A stretch of DNA of 64,000 bases from Persicaria tinctoria (Eukaryota; Streptophyta; Magnoliopsida; Caryophyllales; Polygonaceae): the NCBI GenBank assembly GCA_037127255.1, contig JBANSL010000020.1:61825598-61889597 (forward strand). Reading direction: 5' to 3'. Below are positions 1-11,959 of the stretch, piece after piece. Position 1 is the stretch's first letter. The number at the start of each line of letters is the position of its first letter. The translations under genes were made by a program, and so were the position numbers. The notes under the pieces were generated by a model. It saw only the letters and a program-made list of their open reading frames with translations, searched no databases and was not told the origin of the DNA.

Positions 1-456
1 ACAAGAACCGAGAAAACACGAAAATAAACGGTTCGTGTTCGGATCGGGCAAATCCCATTGTCGGATACCCGACACGAACCGTTTATTTTTTTTTAAATTT
101 AAATATATAAATTTTATAGGATAGAACAACAAAGTTTAAGTTGCCCAGGTGATAGAACAACAAGGGGTTTGGGGTTTGATTCCCTCTTAAAAAGCCACCC
201 ATTTGAAATTTTTGCATTAATTGCAAGGAAAAAAAGATGAAATATAATTTATTTAATTTCCAATTGTGACATAAATGAGTGCTTGCCCAGTTGGTAGTAT
301 TGAATTATAGTGTGGGACACTATTGTGGGGATTGGTAGGGGTTCGATTCATCCTCACTTCAAAAGCAACTTTTTTACCGGTTCGTATCCGGATCGGCAAT
401 TTGGAGCAATTTCATAACAGGGTCGTGTCGGGTACCCTATTATGAACATCCCTACC
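1..456. mobile_element. Partial hAT-like MITE, left end outside the window
   Basis: The first 100 bases contain an inverted pair around 30-85 (cggttcgtgtt against aacacgaaccg-like sequence). A related GGTCGTGTCGGGTACCC stretch lies at 421-436 and the repeat stops at a CCCTA end near 455. This resembles the CGGGT-rich MITEs with TAGGG/CCCTA ends elsewhere in the window. Two weak tRNA-like stretches (about 135-185 and 283-350, the latter with a GGTTCGATTC B-box-like word) lie inside. The left border cannot be seen, so the class is a guess. Confidence 0.35.
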
Positions 457-974
457 ATCAGCTAATATTTTACCAAAAATAGCCTAACTCCGATAAGTAT
501 ATTGTAAAGTACAAAAAAAGTTAGGCAAATCAAAAGCTAACTACAAAACCATAAATTGAAGACTAAAATGGGAGCATCCTCTTCCATTCTCTATCTACCC
601 TTCTAATGCTCTTTCCCTTGATCCCCACTCTTGTCTTACACTCCCTCAAAATTGCATACATTCTTCTACTCCACAAAAGGTCCCACTATGTATACAAAGG
701 CATTAAAAGCAAAGCAACATGCATGCTTCCATTTCAATTGGGAAGGGTAGAATCCGAGTGTGTGGAGATCGAATCTATTGATAATGCATATCATTTGTTG
801 ATGAACATAGCTATGCCAAATTGGCAATGGAATGGTTGTCTATAACGTATTAAAACATTGTTATTTTTTAGGGTAAATTACATAAAATCGCACATTAAAT
901 ATTGTGTTTTTTTTTCACTTAACCCCCGGCTGAATTTGAAATTACATAAAATCATTCATTAAATACGAGTTGTA
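457..974. other. Intergenic, no gene recognised
   Basis: AT-rich DNA with one short open frame (606-845) that shows no recognisable domain and no splice context. I see nothing I can name here. Confidence 0.5.
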
Positions 975-990
975 AGTAAAAACATCTATC

Positions 991-2318
991 GAGATTATGC
1001 AAACCAATCATCATCGAGCTCTCCCTCTTCCAAAAAAACTCCCTCTTCCAAAAACCCTAGCCGCAACCCACAAAACAACTAGCCGCCGCCTCGACGTGCG
1101 CCACCATCGCCGCTTCGATGTGAGCCGTTGCCGCCTCCGGCTGGCTTCCCGACCGGCCTCGACCCTCAATCCCAACCCCCTCTGAAAACCTACCCCTAAA
1201 AACCCAACCCACAAAACCCAACCCTTTTGGATCCCCTTCCGCTGCCCTTGCTCCGGTCGCCGCCGCCTAAGGTGTTTCGTCTCTCCGGTGGACTGTGCAG
1301 CGGACCACATGCACCCTTCTCCCTCCCTGACCGACCACCTTTCAAATCCGGCCGTGGTGGTCACTAGCGGCGCCGAAGAGTTGAGCCTTCTCGAACTCCT
1401 GGCCGCTGGTGTTTCCACTTCCTTCGGCTCTCCTCCTCAAAAACCCTATGGCTCTACTTCTCTCTCAAAACCCTAGCCGCCACCTCTACCTCCATGTCGC
1501 AGCCGCCCCTAGGCCTCTTCCGATGTCCTTCTCCGGCGGGCTCCATGGCGACCTGGATCCTCACCCCTATCGCGGTTCCCGGTCTGGCTCTCTCTCCCCG
1601 GATCTGGCAGTGGTGGGCTCGAGCTTCACCGGCGCGGTGCCCTCCCTCGGCCTCCTGACCGACGGTATCGCCACCTCTTCCGTCGGACACCTTCCTCCTT
1701 CTCCTTTACTACACCATCCCTTTCGCCGCCGACCCACTCCACCACCGTGTGGTGGCTGGGGCCGCCTCCACTCCCGACTATCTCTCTCCCTATTCCCCAA
1801 TTTTCAGATCTGATTAGCAACCCCTTTCTCAAACCCTCTTACCCACCCACCCTTAAATTTTCAGATCTGATTAACACTCCTACCCACAAAATCAAATCCA
1901 AAATCTCCAACCTTATATTTTGTCACAAATTGCATACAAATCTTACCCCTAATTCTCCCACAAAATTTAACCTCAAATCTTCCCAAAAATCTTTTTTCCA
2001 AATGGCTACCCACAACCTCAAATCAACTGGCTTCTTCCGAGTCATGGCGTTCCTGCTCGACCCTCCAAGGGCTTTGCTGGGCAACGTACCCGGATTCATA
2101 TCTGCAACCATCACCACTTCCAACTATTCCTTGATCTGCATGCAACCAGTGATCAATAATTTTAATGTTTTTTTTAATTTTAAAGTTATCTTATTGTAAT
2201 TTTAGGATTAAGAATTTTTTTTTTACTGGCGACCCTCTGCGTAGGGTTCATCAAGCCATCTTTCGATGGCTTCAAGATCGCTTAGTCGATCTACTTCTTG
2301 CCTACTGTAAAAAAAAAA
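991..2318 (+). mobile_element. Non-autonomous non-LTR retroelement with poly(A) and 16-bp target duplication
   Basis: The block is flanked by exact copies of agtaaaaacatctatc at 975-990 and 2319-2334. It ends in a run of A (about 2309-2319), as expected of target-primed reverse transcription. The 5' part (1000-1800) is GC- and pyrimidine-rich with an aaaccctagcc-like start, like a transcribed 5' leader. The 3' part is AT-rich and ends with a distinctive 85-base tail (2226-2310) that recurs inverted at about 56985-57061. No reverse transcriptase frame is present, so it must have been mobilised in trans, probably by a LINE. The open frames at 1409-1813 and 1747-2199 have no recognisable product. 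Confidence 0.75.
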
Positions 2319-2334
2319 AGTAAAAACATCTATC

Positions 2335-2725
2335 AAAACACCAATAAAAATGACTAATTTAACCCCATTTTTTTAAATAAACTTTTCTTTTTATAACCAT
2401 TGAAAGTACACCTCAAACTTTGAATTAGCGGAAAATAAAAAATATTTTTTCATTCCACCATTATAATTCATACACCAATAAGACATTGAATTTGCAAATT
2501 TTTAGTAAATATGCACTTAGTATGTATAAATGTATACATTCAATCCCTCAAAAAGAGTATATTGGTCATTATAAGATTTTTTTTCAAATGGGTGGTGATT
2601 TGTTAACAAAATTTATTTAATGAGTGATTAAGTGAAAATTTTAATATTTAGTAGGCGGTTTTCTATAATTTACCCTATTTTTTTTACAATAAAAAGTCAT
2701 CTTCTTTGGGGCCGTTTGGGCTACT
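2335..2725. other. AT-rich intergenic DNA
   Basis: Short spacer between two retroelements. It contains homopolymer A/T tracts and no recognised gene or element. Confidence 0.5.
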
Positions 2726-2741
2726 TCTTGTGGCACTAATT

Positions 2742-4358
2742 TTTTTTTTTTTTTTTTTTGATCAGGTAAGAATTCGACGCACCGGACAGGCCCGGTCGGC
2801 CGATAGGCCGAATAAATAGGCGACGGAGAACCGTCAAACAAGGTAAGACAAAGACTACAATGAGGCAAAATCACCAAAGTACAAGGGTGTAATAAAAGGC
2901 GCAGATTAGCAAAAATGATGAAGAACCGGTGCAGTGAGCGGCAACTCATCCGTCAGTTGGTAGCGGCAACGCAGGGAACCCTTGGGGAACTTGTGCAAAC
3001 CTCAGATTTGGGCTCTGTCAACGAGCCTTCAGGTTTCGATCACGTCCACGACCACTCGCACGTCGACAAATAAGAAGAAACACTGCAACAAAGACCTGCT
3101 AGACCGCAAAACCAAACACCACACCAGCAAGCACCTCGGCAACAAGCCCGAAACTACAGATACACATTGGAATTTTATCTCCAATTTTATTTTAGAATAA
3201 ATAATTTATTTCATTCCCGCACCTCGGGCTGCCCCGGGCCCAAGGAAAAACCTTGGGCCCGAAGCCAAATTATGGGCCAAGAACATCAGCCCGGGCCAAA
3301 TTTGGGCCTAAGAGATGAACTTGGGGCCCAAGGCACGCAAGAACAGCACACCAGGCATGATCGGCAACGCGCAGGAAGACCAGAGGCATGATCGGCGGCA
3401 CAGACCAACATCCAGTGAGACAGCGGAATCGGGCACGCAAGATCGGAGCCGAGACAACCGATCTACAAGAGCCCCAATCCAATTTCGAGAGAGAGGGTAG
3501 TCAAGGACTCATGGCAACCCACGATCGGAGAATCCAACCCGGACTGATGAGAGAGCGCGATCGCAGGGGCCGAGACGGGTGGACGATGAGGACGAAACAG
3601 GGACGGCGCCGCCAGACTTTTTTTTTTTTTTGGTTTTCAAACTTGGCGTGCAAGGCCGAAGCATATTCTTGCACGCCAAGGATCAGCCCATCCTTGCAAC
3701 CAAGGGATTGCGCCCCAGTAGCAGGAACAACTGGGGACCGGCGGCGAAGGGGTAGCCGGAATTGGACGCCGGCGACCAACACCCACCATCAATCCGCACC
3801 CAGCCACCAGACCACCCCGACAACAATCGTTGGCGAAGCCCACAGAACGGGCACCGGCAACAACGAGGGAAGACAGAGGGCCAGAAGCGGCAAGGATTGG
3901 ACACCGGAGATAGGCGCGGCGCGGGGCCGAGATCTGGAAGCAAAAGGCGGCGCCGGAAGCAAGGGAGACGAGAGCCAGCGACGCCGAACGAAGGACCCAA
4001 CGGACGCCAGGCCAAGTTGAAGACGAGCTTGCACAGATCCAGAGCGGAGAGAGACGAAATCGGCAGGAAGGATACCGAGATTCGAAGATGAAGACCCGAT
4101 TTATCAAAGCCCCAAATTGATTGACCATTGAAGGGATTTGTGGCTGAGATTGGTGGGAATCTAGATTCTAGGGTTTGTGGGTAGCCAAAGGAGTTGAACG
4201 AAACTCCATTGCTCAAGGTTGGAGGGGATGATTTAGCATAGCAGGTTGGATTGGGGATAGATTCAATCGTTTCCAGAGAAACGGGGTTTGCAAATTGGGG
4301 CTCAATTTGGTTTTCACAAATGAGAGTTTCTCTCTCATATGAGAGAGAAACCCAGTTC
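2742..4358 (-). mobile_element. Non-autonomous non-LTR retroelement, minus strand, 16-bp target duplication
   Basis: Exact copies of tcttgtggcactaatt flank the block at 2726-2741 and 4359-4374. The T run at about 2741-2759 is the poly(A) tail read on the minus strand. The interior is GC-rich (3200-4050) and lacks a reverse transcriptase or endonuclease frame. The long open frames on both strands (such as 3388-4020 and 3683-4399) reflect base composition and show no domain. A 26-bp perfect palindrome (4326-4351) sits at the 5' end of the element. It may be a LINE 5' leader joined to a 3' tail, or a retro-inserted non-coding transcript. Confidence 0.72.
4326..4351. repeat. 26-bp perfect palindrome
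   Basis: Each 13-base half is the exact reverse complement of the other, centred on catatg. It lies 8 bases inside the 5' end of the minus-strand retroelement and consists of CT/GA repeats that could form a hairpin in the transcript. Confidence 0.85.
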
Positions 4359-4422
4359 TCTTGTGGCACTAATTGACAATGAGCAAGTAGGGGCCGCAAC
4401 TAAAGAGGTAGCGAGACTGAAG

Positions 4423-4662
4423 GTGTGTTTGGATTCGGCATTTTAATTATGATGTAATTATTTTAGCTCATTTTATGTGAGCGTTTAAATGTACAAATAA
4501 AAAAAACTAATAAAAAATGAGATAAAATATTAATTTAACTAAATAATCACATAAATCAATATAAAACAATTGTATTATACGGAGTAATTAACACGGAGTA
4601 CATAGTAGAACACAAATACACTCTTAATTTAAACACCTTAAAAATTATGGTAACCAAACACC
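4423..4662. mobile_element. MITE with GTGTTTGG/CCAAACAC ends, copy 1
   Basis: The block starts gtgtttgg and ends ccaaacacc and is about 240 bp of AT-rich DNA. A second copy with the same order of internal words (aaataatcacataaatc, taatttaaac) lies at 50453-50678. Ends of this type are typical of short non-autonomous DNA transposons. No target duplication was resolved. Confidence 0.6.
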
Positions 4663-4724
4663 ATCTTATGATTCTTATCTATTTGCATTATGATTTTTTA
4701 GGACAATACAATTAAGGGTGTATG

Positions 4725-4786
4725 CTCCCTCCGTCCTAAAATACATGTATTAGACGGAGGGAGTATTAAGGAACGGAGGGAGTACT
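4725..4786. mobile_element. Remnant of a CTCCCTCCGT-type (Stowaway-like) MITE
   Basis: A ctccctccgtcc end at 4725 is followed within 30 bases by its inverted copy gacggagggag and then by another cggagggagta. Almost all of the internal sequence is missing. A complete relative with TA duplications is at 25341-25575. Confidence 0.65.
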
Positions 4787-5757
4787 AGTTTTATTATCCG
4801 CATTTTTGTGCGGTTTTTAATATATTACAGAGTATATTTTATCATATTAATCTGTTTTTTAAAAAAATATTAAAATGTGAAGGTTAAAATAATTTTTAAA
4901 ACCTTTCTATTGAAAATTTTAAGTTAACAAAAAAGCTAAATTAAGATAAGATTTGTTTAAAATCGATCAATATACAATTGATATAAACAAATTAATAAAT
5001 CACTTTATAACAACTTGTAACATAAAAAATGTCATAAAAAATAAATGTTTACCATAAGTGTATGTATGATCGTACGGTAAAAAAGGAATTTAAGTAGTAA
5101 TATTAACCCAAAGATATGTAAATTAATTCAGATTAGCTTAAATCGGTTGGTCTATAAAAAAAAATTGAGCATAGACCAATTTTTTTTGCTATTGATAAAC
5201 TATGGAGAATATGATATGCAATATTTAATTGAATAAAACAACATAGTTAGTAAGTTTCATTGATTTTTTTTTATGAAGTTAAATAGATTATAAATATCTC
5301 TTAATTAAATAAAGATTCAGTATTCAAAGTGTTATAAAATAATATAATTTCACAAAAATAAAACCATATATAAATATATTATATTCAATTTGATCTAAAA
5401 GTAGAATAATTGAACAAATATTTATTCTTCATCTTTTAAAATCTTAACGGAATAATACATATTTATATATAGATATATTATATTCAATTTGATCTAAAAC
5501 ATAGAATAATTAATCAAATATTAGATAGATTTGATCTAAAAAGATAAGTTTTCTAACTAATTTACCAAATAAGATTTGAATATTTATAAAATTTTCCAAC
5601 AAACAATTTTGCCCCCTCTAACTATTCCTGCGACCACCACCGCTTGAGTTGTGACAAACTACACTCACGCCAATAATCTCCAATACAGTATCTTTCCTTT
5701 TGAAGAATATAAATCCAACAAATCTAAAGTACGTAGAATCCCCAAGTGGAGTTAACG
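4787..5757. other. AT-rich intergenic DNA
   Basis: No gene seen. A short word, tatattcaatttgatctaaaa, occurs twice near 5380 and 5480, suggesting a small local duplication. Confidence 0.5.
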
Positions 5758-6152
5758 TAGTGTTCGTATGGACGGAGTTAATAAACTGACTAAAATTATA
5801 AATATGGTGAAATTTATAAACAGTTGGTAAAAGTAGTTAAAAATTTAAATAACAAGATAAACCCCGTATGGGGAGAAAAACAGTTTATTTGTAAAAAGTG
5901 GAGTTTATTTGGTTGTTATTAGGGGTATTGTGGTACTTTCAAACCAAATAAGATAAAAGAGAAAGGGTAAAACAGTACTTCTACAAAATAAACACCCAAA
6001 TAACCTCCATTTTGTAACTTTTTTTAACACGTTTTTGTTTATTTTGGTCATTCAAACACCCAAAAAAACACCCGAAAAAAAATGTGTAAAAAATAAACAT
6101 CCACAACAATTAATTAATTTTTAACGGTTTAAATTGGGATCCATACACACCC
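5758..6152. mobile_element. Non-autonomous DNA element, GTTCGTATG-end family, copy 1
   Basis: Begins gtgttcgtatgg and ends ccatacacaccc, giving imperfect terminal inverted repeats. The internal phrases (taaactgactaaaattataaa, cagtttattt) reappear in reverse orientation at about 56305-56672 and 62745-63063. So there are three copies of one family in this window. No transposase is present. Confidence 0.6.
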
Positions 6153-6194
6153 ATAGCCCCACCTTATTAAATACTCCCACCATTGTATTATAAA

Positions 6195-6830
6195 TAGGGC
6201 CGGGAATAACCCACGGGTACCCGCATTAATTTTGCGGGTGAAAACTCGCAAAAAAGTGGATGACGGATGGAGCGGGTGAAGCGGGTGATGGATGGATTAT
6301 GGGTGAAGATTTTTCACCCATAACACGCCCCGCACACCCGCATAAAACCTTATAATTTTTATATATAATGTGTGTGATTTTACTATTTTACCCTTTTCGA
6401 GTTTAACTTCTACAAACCCTAATCCTTTATTAGTGCTTTGTCTGCCAAATTTCAATTAGAATGGATATGGCCTCGGCTTGCTCTTCCACGTTATAGCAAG
6501 GGATATACTGGATTAGTATATGATTAGTATAGAGATATATACCCTTCCACTTTCAAATTTCAATTAACTCGTGATTTCAGTGCTTTGCCGATCAAAAAAA
6601 TAAATAACCCACCCCCTTTGTAATTTTGAATTAGAATTAGACTACTTGTATTGATTTGGTTTTTTTTTTGTTTCACTCATTGGATACCCGCTCCACCCGC
6701 ATCACCCGCGTGTATTAGATGCGGGTGAAAAGGTTTGCGGGTGATGGATGGAGCGGGTGAAATTTTTTACCTGCGGGATTGGTGATGGAGTGGCTTCATC
6801 CACCCATAACCCGTTTCATTTCCACCCCTA
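6195..6830. mobile_element. hAT-type MITE with 8-bp target duplication, CGGGTG-rich
   Basis: Flanked by exact copies of attataaa (6187-6194 and 6831-6838). It starts tagggccgggaat and ends in ccccta, so the outermost bases are inverted TAGGG/CCCTA. Both arms are rich in gcgggtg/cacccgc words that can pair with each other. An 8-bp duplication is the hallmark of hAT transposition. There is no transposase frame. Confidence 0.75.
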
Positions 6831-6962
6831 ATTATAAATGATGTTATGGGATTTCTTTTACTTTTAATAGGGCAATAACAAACTTTCTTTAAAAAAACAG
6901 AGCAATAAGAAACTCTATTGGTAGAGTTTCCCATTAAACTCATATCAATGTTCGATTCCGAA

Positions 6963-9900
6963 TCTATATCTAATCTAATATAATACTAAAACAGATGTTT
7001 AAGATGACACATGACAGATTCTCATTCAATCATCTTACGTGTCATTTTTTCCTTAAATTTGGGCCCACCTTTCATTAAAAAAAATTATCTCAATTTAAAC
7101 TTTTAATAATCAAACTAATTTATTATTTTAACTAAATAATCAAACTAATATAAAAGTAATCAATTATCCAAAACTTTACAAATCTCTATAATTTATCCAA
7201 ATATTCTATTTTATTAATTTAACTAATTTTTTTTAATACAAATCTTTATTAATTAGCAAATCTTTACCGGTTATTTTCTTATTTCAATTAGGATATTTAA
7301 TCTAAAAAATAATTGGTACTTAAATCAAATATTTTGAGCCAATAAAAACTTTCCCATACATTTTGTTTAACTTAATCATGTAATACTTTACTTTAACCTT
7401 AATTTTATACTACGTCACATTTTTAAAATTTTTAACTCAATAATTTTTGGATGTATTACAAAGTCCATATCGATCTTCAACTGATTAGATATTTATACTA
7501 ATTTTCAAAACACTTCGAACAATATTTTATTGTTAGGGAGTGTTTTGAAAATTAGTTTAAAAATAGTTGATTTAGTTACAAATTACTACTAAAATTAAGA
7601 TGCTTTGATTTTCTTCTTATAGATTCTTTACTTTCAATAATTATTTCAAATTAATTATTTATTAAATGAAATTAATTGTATCTAATGTATTTTTAAATTA
7701 ATAAATCTAATTAATTTATTTATAATATTTTTATAATAATTTATTCATAAGCTAACTACCAAGTAATACGTGTAAAACAATCTAATTAATTTATTTCATA
7801 AATTAATAAATCTAATTAATTTATTTATAATGTTTTTTAGAATGATTTATTTACATGCTAACTAACATGCACTCACACACACGTAATCGGTAAAATATTG
7901 ACTCAATTGGTTAGAATTTCTTTATAAAATCTATTAATGTTCCTTAAAAATTACCTTAAGTTGTTTTTAATTAAACAAGGAATTGTTTAAACATTATCTA
8001 AATTCAATTATTTGATATAAATTTTGGTTTCTTTTTGTCATCAAATCTTAACAAAATAGGAAATCTTATAATTTGTATTATCTTTATTTGATATTTGATT
8101 TTGTTAGAGATTTTCTTCAATTGAAACGGTAGCTACACTTTTGAACTTTTCCAATTTCACTTGCAATCTCTTTTTAATTACAAAATTAATTCCATAAAAA
8201 AAATATAATCTACTAATGAAAGTTTTAATTAATTAATTATTATTTTGAATCAACAATTATGTACAATAATAATAATTTTTCTGATGGAGTAAAATAGACC
8301 AATTTATTTATCTAATATCTCTATCAATCTTCCAAGGGAAGACTTTTTTTTATTATCTCTCTTTCTATATATAAGGGTTTGGGTTTTCATTCACATCATA
8401 CTAATCAAAATTTTAATTATCCACAACAAAATTCAAAACTCCTACTTTATGTCTGTTTATGTTTGTTGTAAATTATGAATTTGAATTCAATTGATGGTTA
8501 TGGACTTTATTTTTATTCATCCGTGTATACATTTTCTTCTCATATCTTACCATTTATATTATGAAATTGATTTTGTTTTTTTTAATGCATGATGTTGATG
8601 AATGATGACGATGAATGTTTCCTTTAACCTAAAATAATTGAAAATTGAAATTTTCATATTTAAATGAAATATTAAATGGTTATTGTTAATTTTAGGCAAA
8701 TAAATACTCTTTTAAAGTATAAAATTTGATTCCATATTCAAGATTTTCATTATTAATATGTTATGAGCTCGATTCCCACTACCCATTTTGTTTAATGGTT
8801 TTTCCTCCACTTCTTCTTCTTCTTTTTTGGAAAATGAATTGAAAGTACAAACTTGAGACCCAGAAGATTTCCATTCAATTTTTCTTTATTTGTCTAATGT
8901 TTTATGACACTAAGCTAACTATTCATGCTTTGACCTAATATATAATAATAAAGCTTCTATTAAGACAATGCAAATCATATAATATGCTCAAATAAAACTA
9001 ATAAAAATATAATATTTGAAAGAGTTTTTAGCTTCTTAAAAAATATGTCAAAAAATAAAATGGCTTATACTTCGAGATGAAATGACTTTTTTACTTTTTA
9101 GTTTATTAATATAATATATCTTTTTCTTATGTGCTCTCCATCCCAAAGTTGTAAAAATTCCATTCACCAACGTTTATGGAATGTGTAGTCCAACTAACAA
9201 ATTATTTGGTCTTACCTTCCAACCCATTACCACAACAAATATTTGTTAAATGTTCAAAGTAACCAATCAACTTACTAAAAAAACTTAGAATGCAAAAATA
9301 AAAAATAATAATAAAACACTCTACAATTATGTACACAATTGTTTTCATCTAGGAAGTAGGGTCCGGCCTGAGGGGAGGCAAACAAGCCTCCTCCTCGAAC
9401 CCAAAATTTAAAGGGGACCCAATTTTATTTTAGTTATATGGAATTTTTTTTATTAGCAAGTTTAACTAAAGTCATTACAATGCGTTGGTTAAAAACATCA
9501 TTCATTTTCATTAGTCCAAGGTTCGACTCTCTTTATCACCCATTTTTTTTGTTGCATCCCCCCCCCCCCCCCCCCAAAAAAAAATTTCATTTAATAATCA
9601 CCATAAACCCTTTCTAAAAGAATAATTACCCAAAATCACAAATAAATTTTTTTATTTAAAACCACCCATTTCGAATTTTTTTATATAAAAAATAGATATA
9701 TAATACGTAGTATAAAATAATTGAATGAAATGAAAAAGAAAATTTTCCAAAAAAATAATAGTAGAGAGACACATTTTTATATCATGCCTCAGGCATTTCA
9801 AATCTACGATCCGACCCTGTTAGGAAGGTGAGACATTGACGTTTTCCACATATATATTATATATTGATATAATATAAGCATTATTTTTTTATCTAAATTT

Positions 9901-10044
9901 ATATTATTTGGATATATCATTTTCATATTATTATAATATTATAATAGAATATCTAATATACAGTGTAAATAAATTATGATAATATCTTCTAAAAATATAA
10001 TATATTTTACAAATCACGTGCGTTACGCACGGGTACTGCACTAG
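6963..10044 (+). mobile_element. Non-autonomous Helitron
   Basis: The 3' end has the Helitron signature: a hairpin (cgtgcgttacgcacg, 10017-10031) followed after ten bases by CTAG (10041-10044) with host T next. A plausible 5' end starts TC at 6963 after host A, followed by a tctatatctaatctaat leader typical of plant Helitrons. That gives insertion between A and T. No Rep/helicase frame is present in this 3.1 kb, which is very AT-rich. The 5' border is less certain than the 3' one, and a smaller hAT-like element (9358-9820) is nested inside. Confidence 0.6.
9358..9820. mobile_element. hAT-like element nested in the Helitron
   Basis: Ends are agggtccggcctgagg and, inverted, cagggtcggatc. The flanks share taggaag (about 9350-9356 and 9821-9827), close to an 8-bp duplication with one mismatch. 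A tRNA-like stretch with a ggttcgactc word lies near 9485-9540, followed by a run of 17 or more C at about 9557 and then A. Confidence 0.55.
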
Positions 10045-10055
10045 TTTTATAATAC

Positions 10056-10607
10056 TAAAGGAGAAGTCGCCTAAGACATGTGGCGACTTCTTTGAATCTT
10101 TGAATCTTTTACTGTTTTATCCCTATTATATGTTACAACAGTCTATAATTCCACTTCAAAGTCAAGGTTTTATTATTTTTGTTGTCGTCCTTAAAGTTTT
10201 CACGTTTGGTTACAGTGTCCATGGGCATGTTTTCATAGTGGTTACAGTGCATATGTCATTGTTTATGTCTCTATTTTAATAGTTTTGAAAATATCTATAA
10301 GTTTTACCTGTGATTACAGTGTCTATTCCCCTTGTTTCATAGTGGTGACAGTGTCTATGTCCCTGTTTTAACTGTGGTTACATCGTCTATGTCTGTTTTA
10401 ACCATTCATATGATGAAGGAGAACATTCCATCACATGTCTTTTGGCTTCTCATTATCCCCTTTAGAGTTTTTGTTGGCCTTTTCCTAGGGTTTTCCATTT
10501 GATTACAACAATCATCTCTTAACGATGTACTGTACTTAACATTTTAGGGTTTAGGGTTTAGGATTTAGGGTTAAAACAGACACGGACATGTGGCGACTTC
10601 TCCTTTA
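10056..10607. mobile_element. TIR element with telomere-like repeats
   Basis: The 16-base end taaaggagaagtcgcc (10056-10071) is exactly inverted at 10592-10607. A second inverted copy of the same word at about 10080-10092 makes the left end a hairpin. The interior carries repeated phrases around gtggttacagtgtctatgtc (10200-10390) and, close to the right end, four TTTAGGG-type units. No target duplication is clear. It abuts the 3' end of the Helitron at 10044. Confidence 0.65.
10543..10573 (+). repeat. Interstitial telomere-type repeat (TTTAGGG, four units)
   Basis: Three uninterrupted TTTAGGG-phase units and one with a GGA variant occur consecutively. TTTAGGG is the usual plant telomere unit. 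This is a short interstitial stretch inside a TIR element, not a chromosome end. Confidence 0.85.
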
Positions 10608-11224
10608 ATGTAGGGAATTAGTTATTAATTATTTAAATTTGTATTTTTAGTTAGTAATATTATTTTCTTGAATTTTTGGATTTTTTTTAATTCCCTATAA
10701 TTTCAAAATCAGTTGAGATATTATAGATTTGGTTGGTTTAGATATTTAATGGATAAAATCAAAATAAAATCATATTTATTTTTACAATATCAATAAATAA
10801 TTTATAGTTTATTTGTTCGGATTTTTAGGGTTTTAGCTTCCTCTACACACCATCACATCTTATATAATCAGTGTTCCTCTTCTTTTCTTCCTCTCACTTT
10901 TTTCGATCTTCTTTTATGATATGGCTCATAAATTTGTTTTGTTTGTTTTATAATTGCAGGATAAAGGCTTCTTAGGATACAAATGATACTTTTGCTCAAT
11001 TGGGTACGTTCCTACCGCTCCTATTTGCTCAATTGGGTACTTAATTTATATGAAATTTAGGTTTGTTTGGGTTCCCGTGCTATTAAGTTTATAAGTAATT
11101 TATATGTATTATATTGAAAATTTAATTATAAGGATAATTGATTATTTATTCATTAAACCATAATATTAATGAGTGTTTGGATAGTTGAAAAATTAACATA
11201 ATTATAATACCTTCTTCCTCCTTC

Positions 11225-11337
11225 CCAGATCCACGTCCACCGAATGACCGAGAGGCACAACAACGGTTGAAGAGTGAAGCAATTGCGGCGCCCTTGATAT
11301 CGGTGTTCGCCGACAACCTCTGTTTCTCCAAGTATAG
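11225..11337 (+). pseudogene. Exon-like gene fragment of unknown origin
   Basis: A 113-base stretch is preceded by a pyrimidine tract and an AG and followed by AG/TA. It reads open as DPRPPNDREAQQRLKSEAIA and onward, with coding-like composition unlike the AT-rich surroundings. It sits upstream of a Helitron 3' end, so capture of a host exon is a reasonable guess. I do not recognise the parent gene. The 235-codon frame on the opposite strand (11146-11853) looks like its antisense shadow. Confidence 0.3.
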
Positions 11338-11959
11338 TTCCTTGTCATATCCCCCTAAATCCCTCTTTCTTACTCTGCTCCCACCTTTCTCATTCGGTTC
11401 GCATCTTTCGCTTGATTGGAGCCGTGTATGAGGCAACGGATCGAGGGCTTGTGCATTTGGGACTGTCTGCAATTGCCCTGGTAGGTCACCGTCACCGTAG
11501 AAGATGACTCTGTTTGCTTGTTGTTTGATCGACTCCAAAGAAAGATTTGATTTTTTCTCTCTCCAGTCCAATCGATGGAATTTTCTATGTCTGAAATTGG
11601 TTGTTATTTTCGTTCGATTATTGCTCGGATAGGGCATCTCCATGTTCAATTTGGCCTTCTTTCTATTTCGAATCCATGTTCTATTTCTTAATCGATTTAT
11701 TTTTTCCCCTAAAAATTTTCGATTGATATTGTTGTTCTTGATCGAAATTGTTATTTGATTCGTTGTTGTTGTTCCAAATCGAAATAGGGCGACAAGGTAG
11801 ACAACTCGGCTTCGACAACGATGTAGGGACGGTGGTGCTAGGCTACGACTCAAATTTGCAACCCTGAAATGCTAAAGGGATAGTAGCCATTTTTTTTTAG
11901 GACAACACTTGATAATGATATCATCCAATTTGTTTTCTAATTTTGAGATATTGTAGATT

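Noticed and set aside
1409..1813. 134-codon frame in the GC-rich block, with overlapping frames on both strands
   Set aside because: No domain; stops are rare here because of base composition, and the block is a retroelement leader with target duplications.
3388..4399. Long frames on both strands (210 and 238 codons)
   Set aside because: They overlap each other and lie in a non-coding retroelement; the translations are low-complexity Arg/Gly- or Ser/Pro-rich.
11146..11853. 235-codon minus-strand frame
   Set aside because: No recognisable motif; it is antisense to an exon-like patch and lacks any conserved feature.
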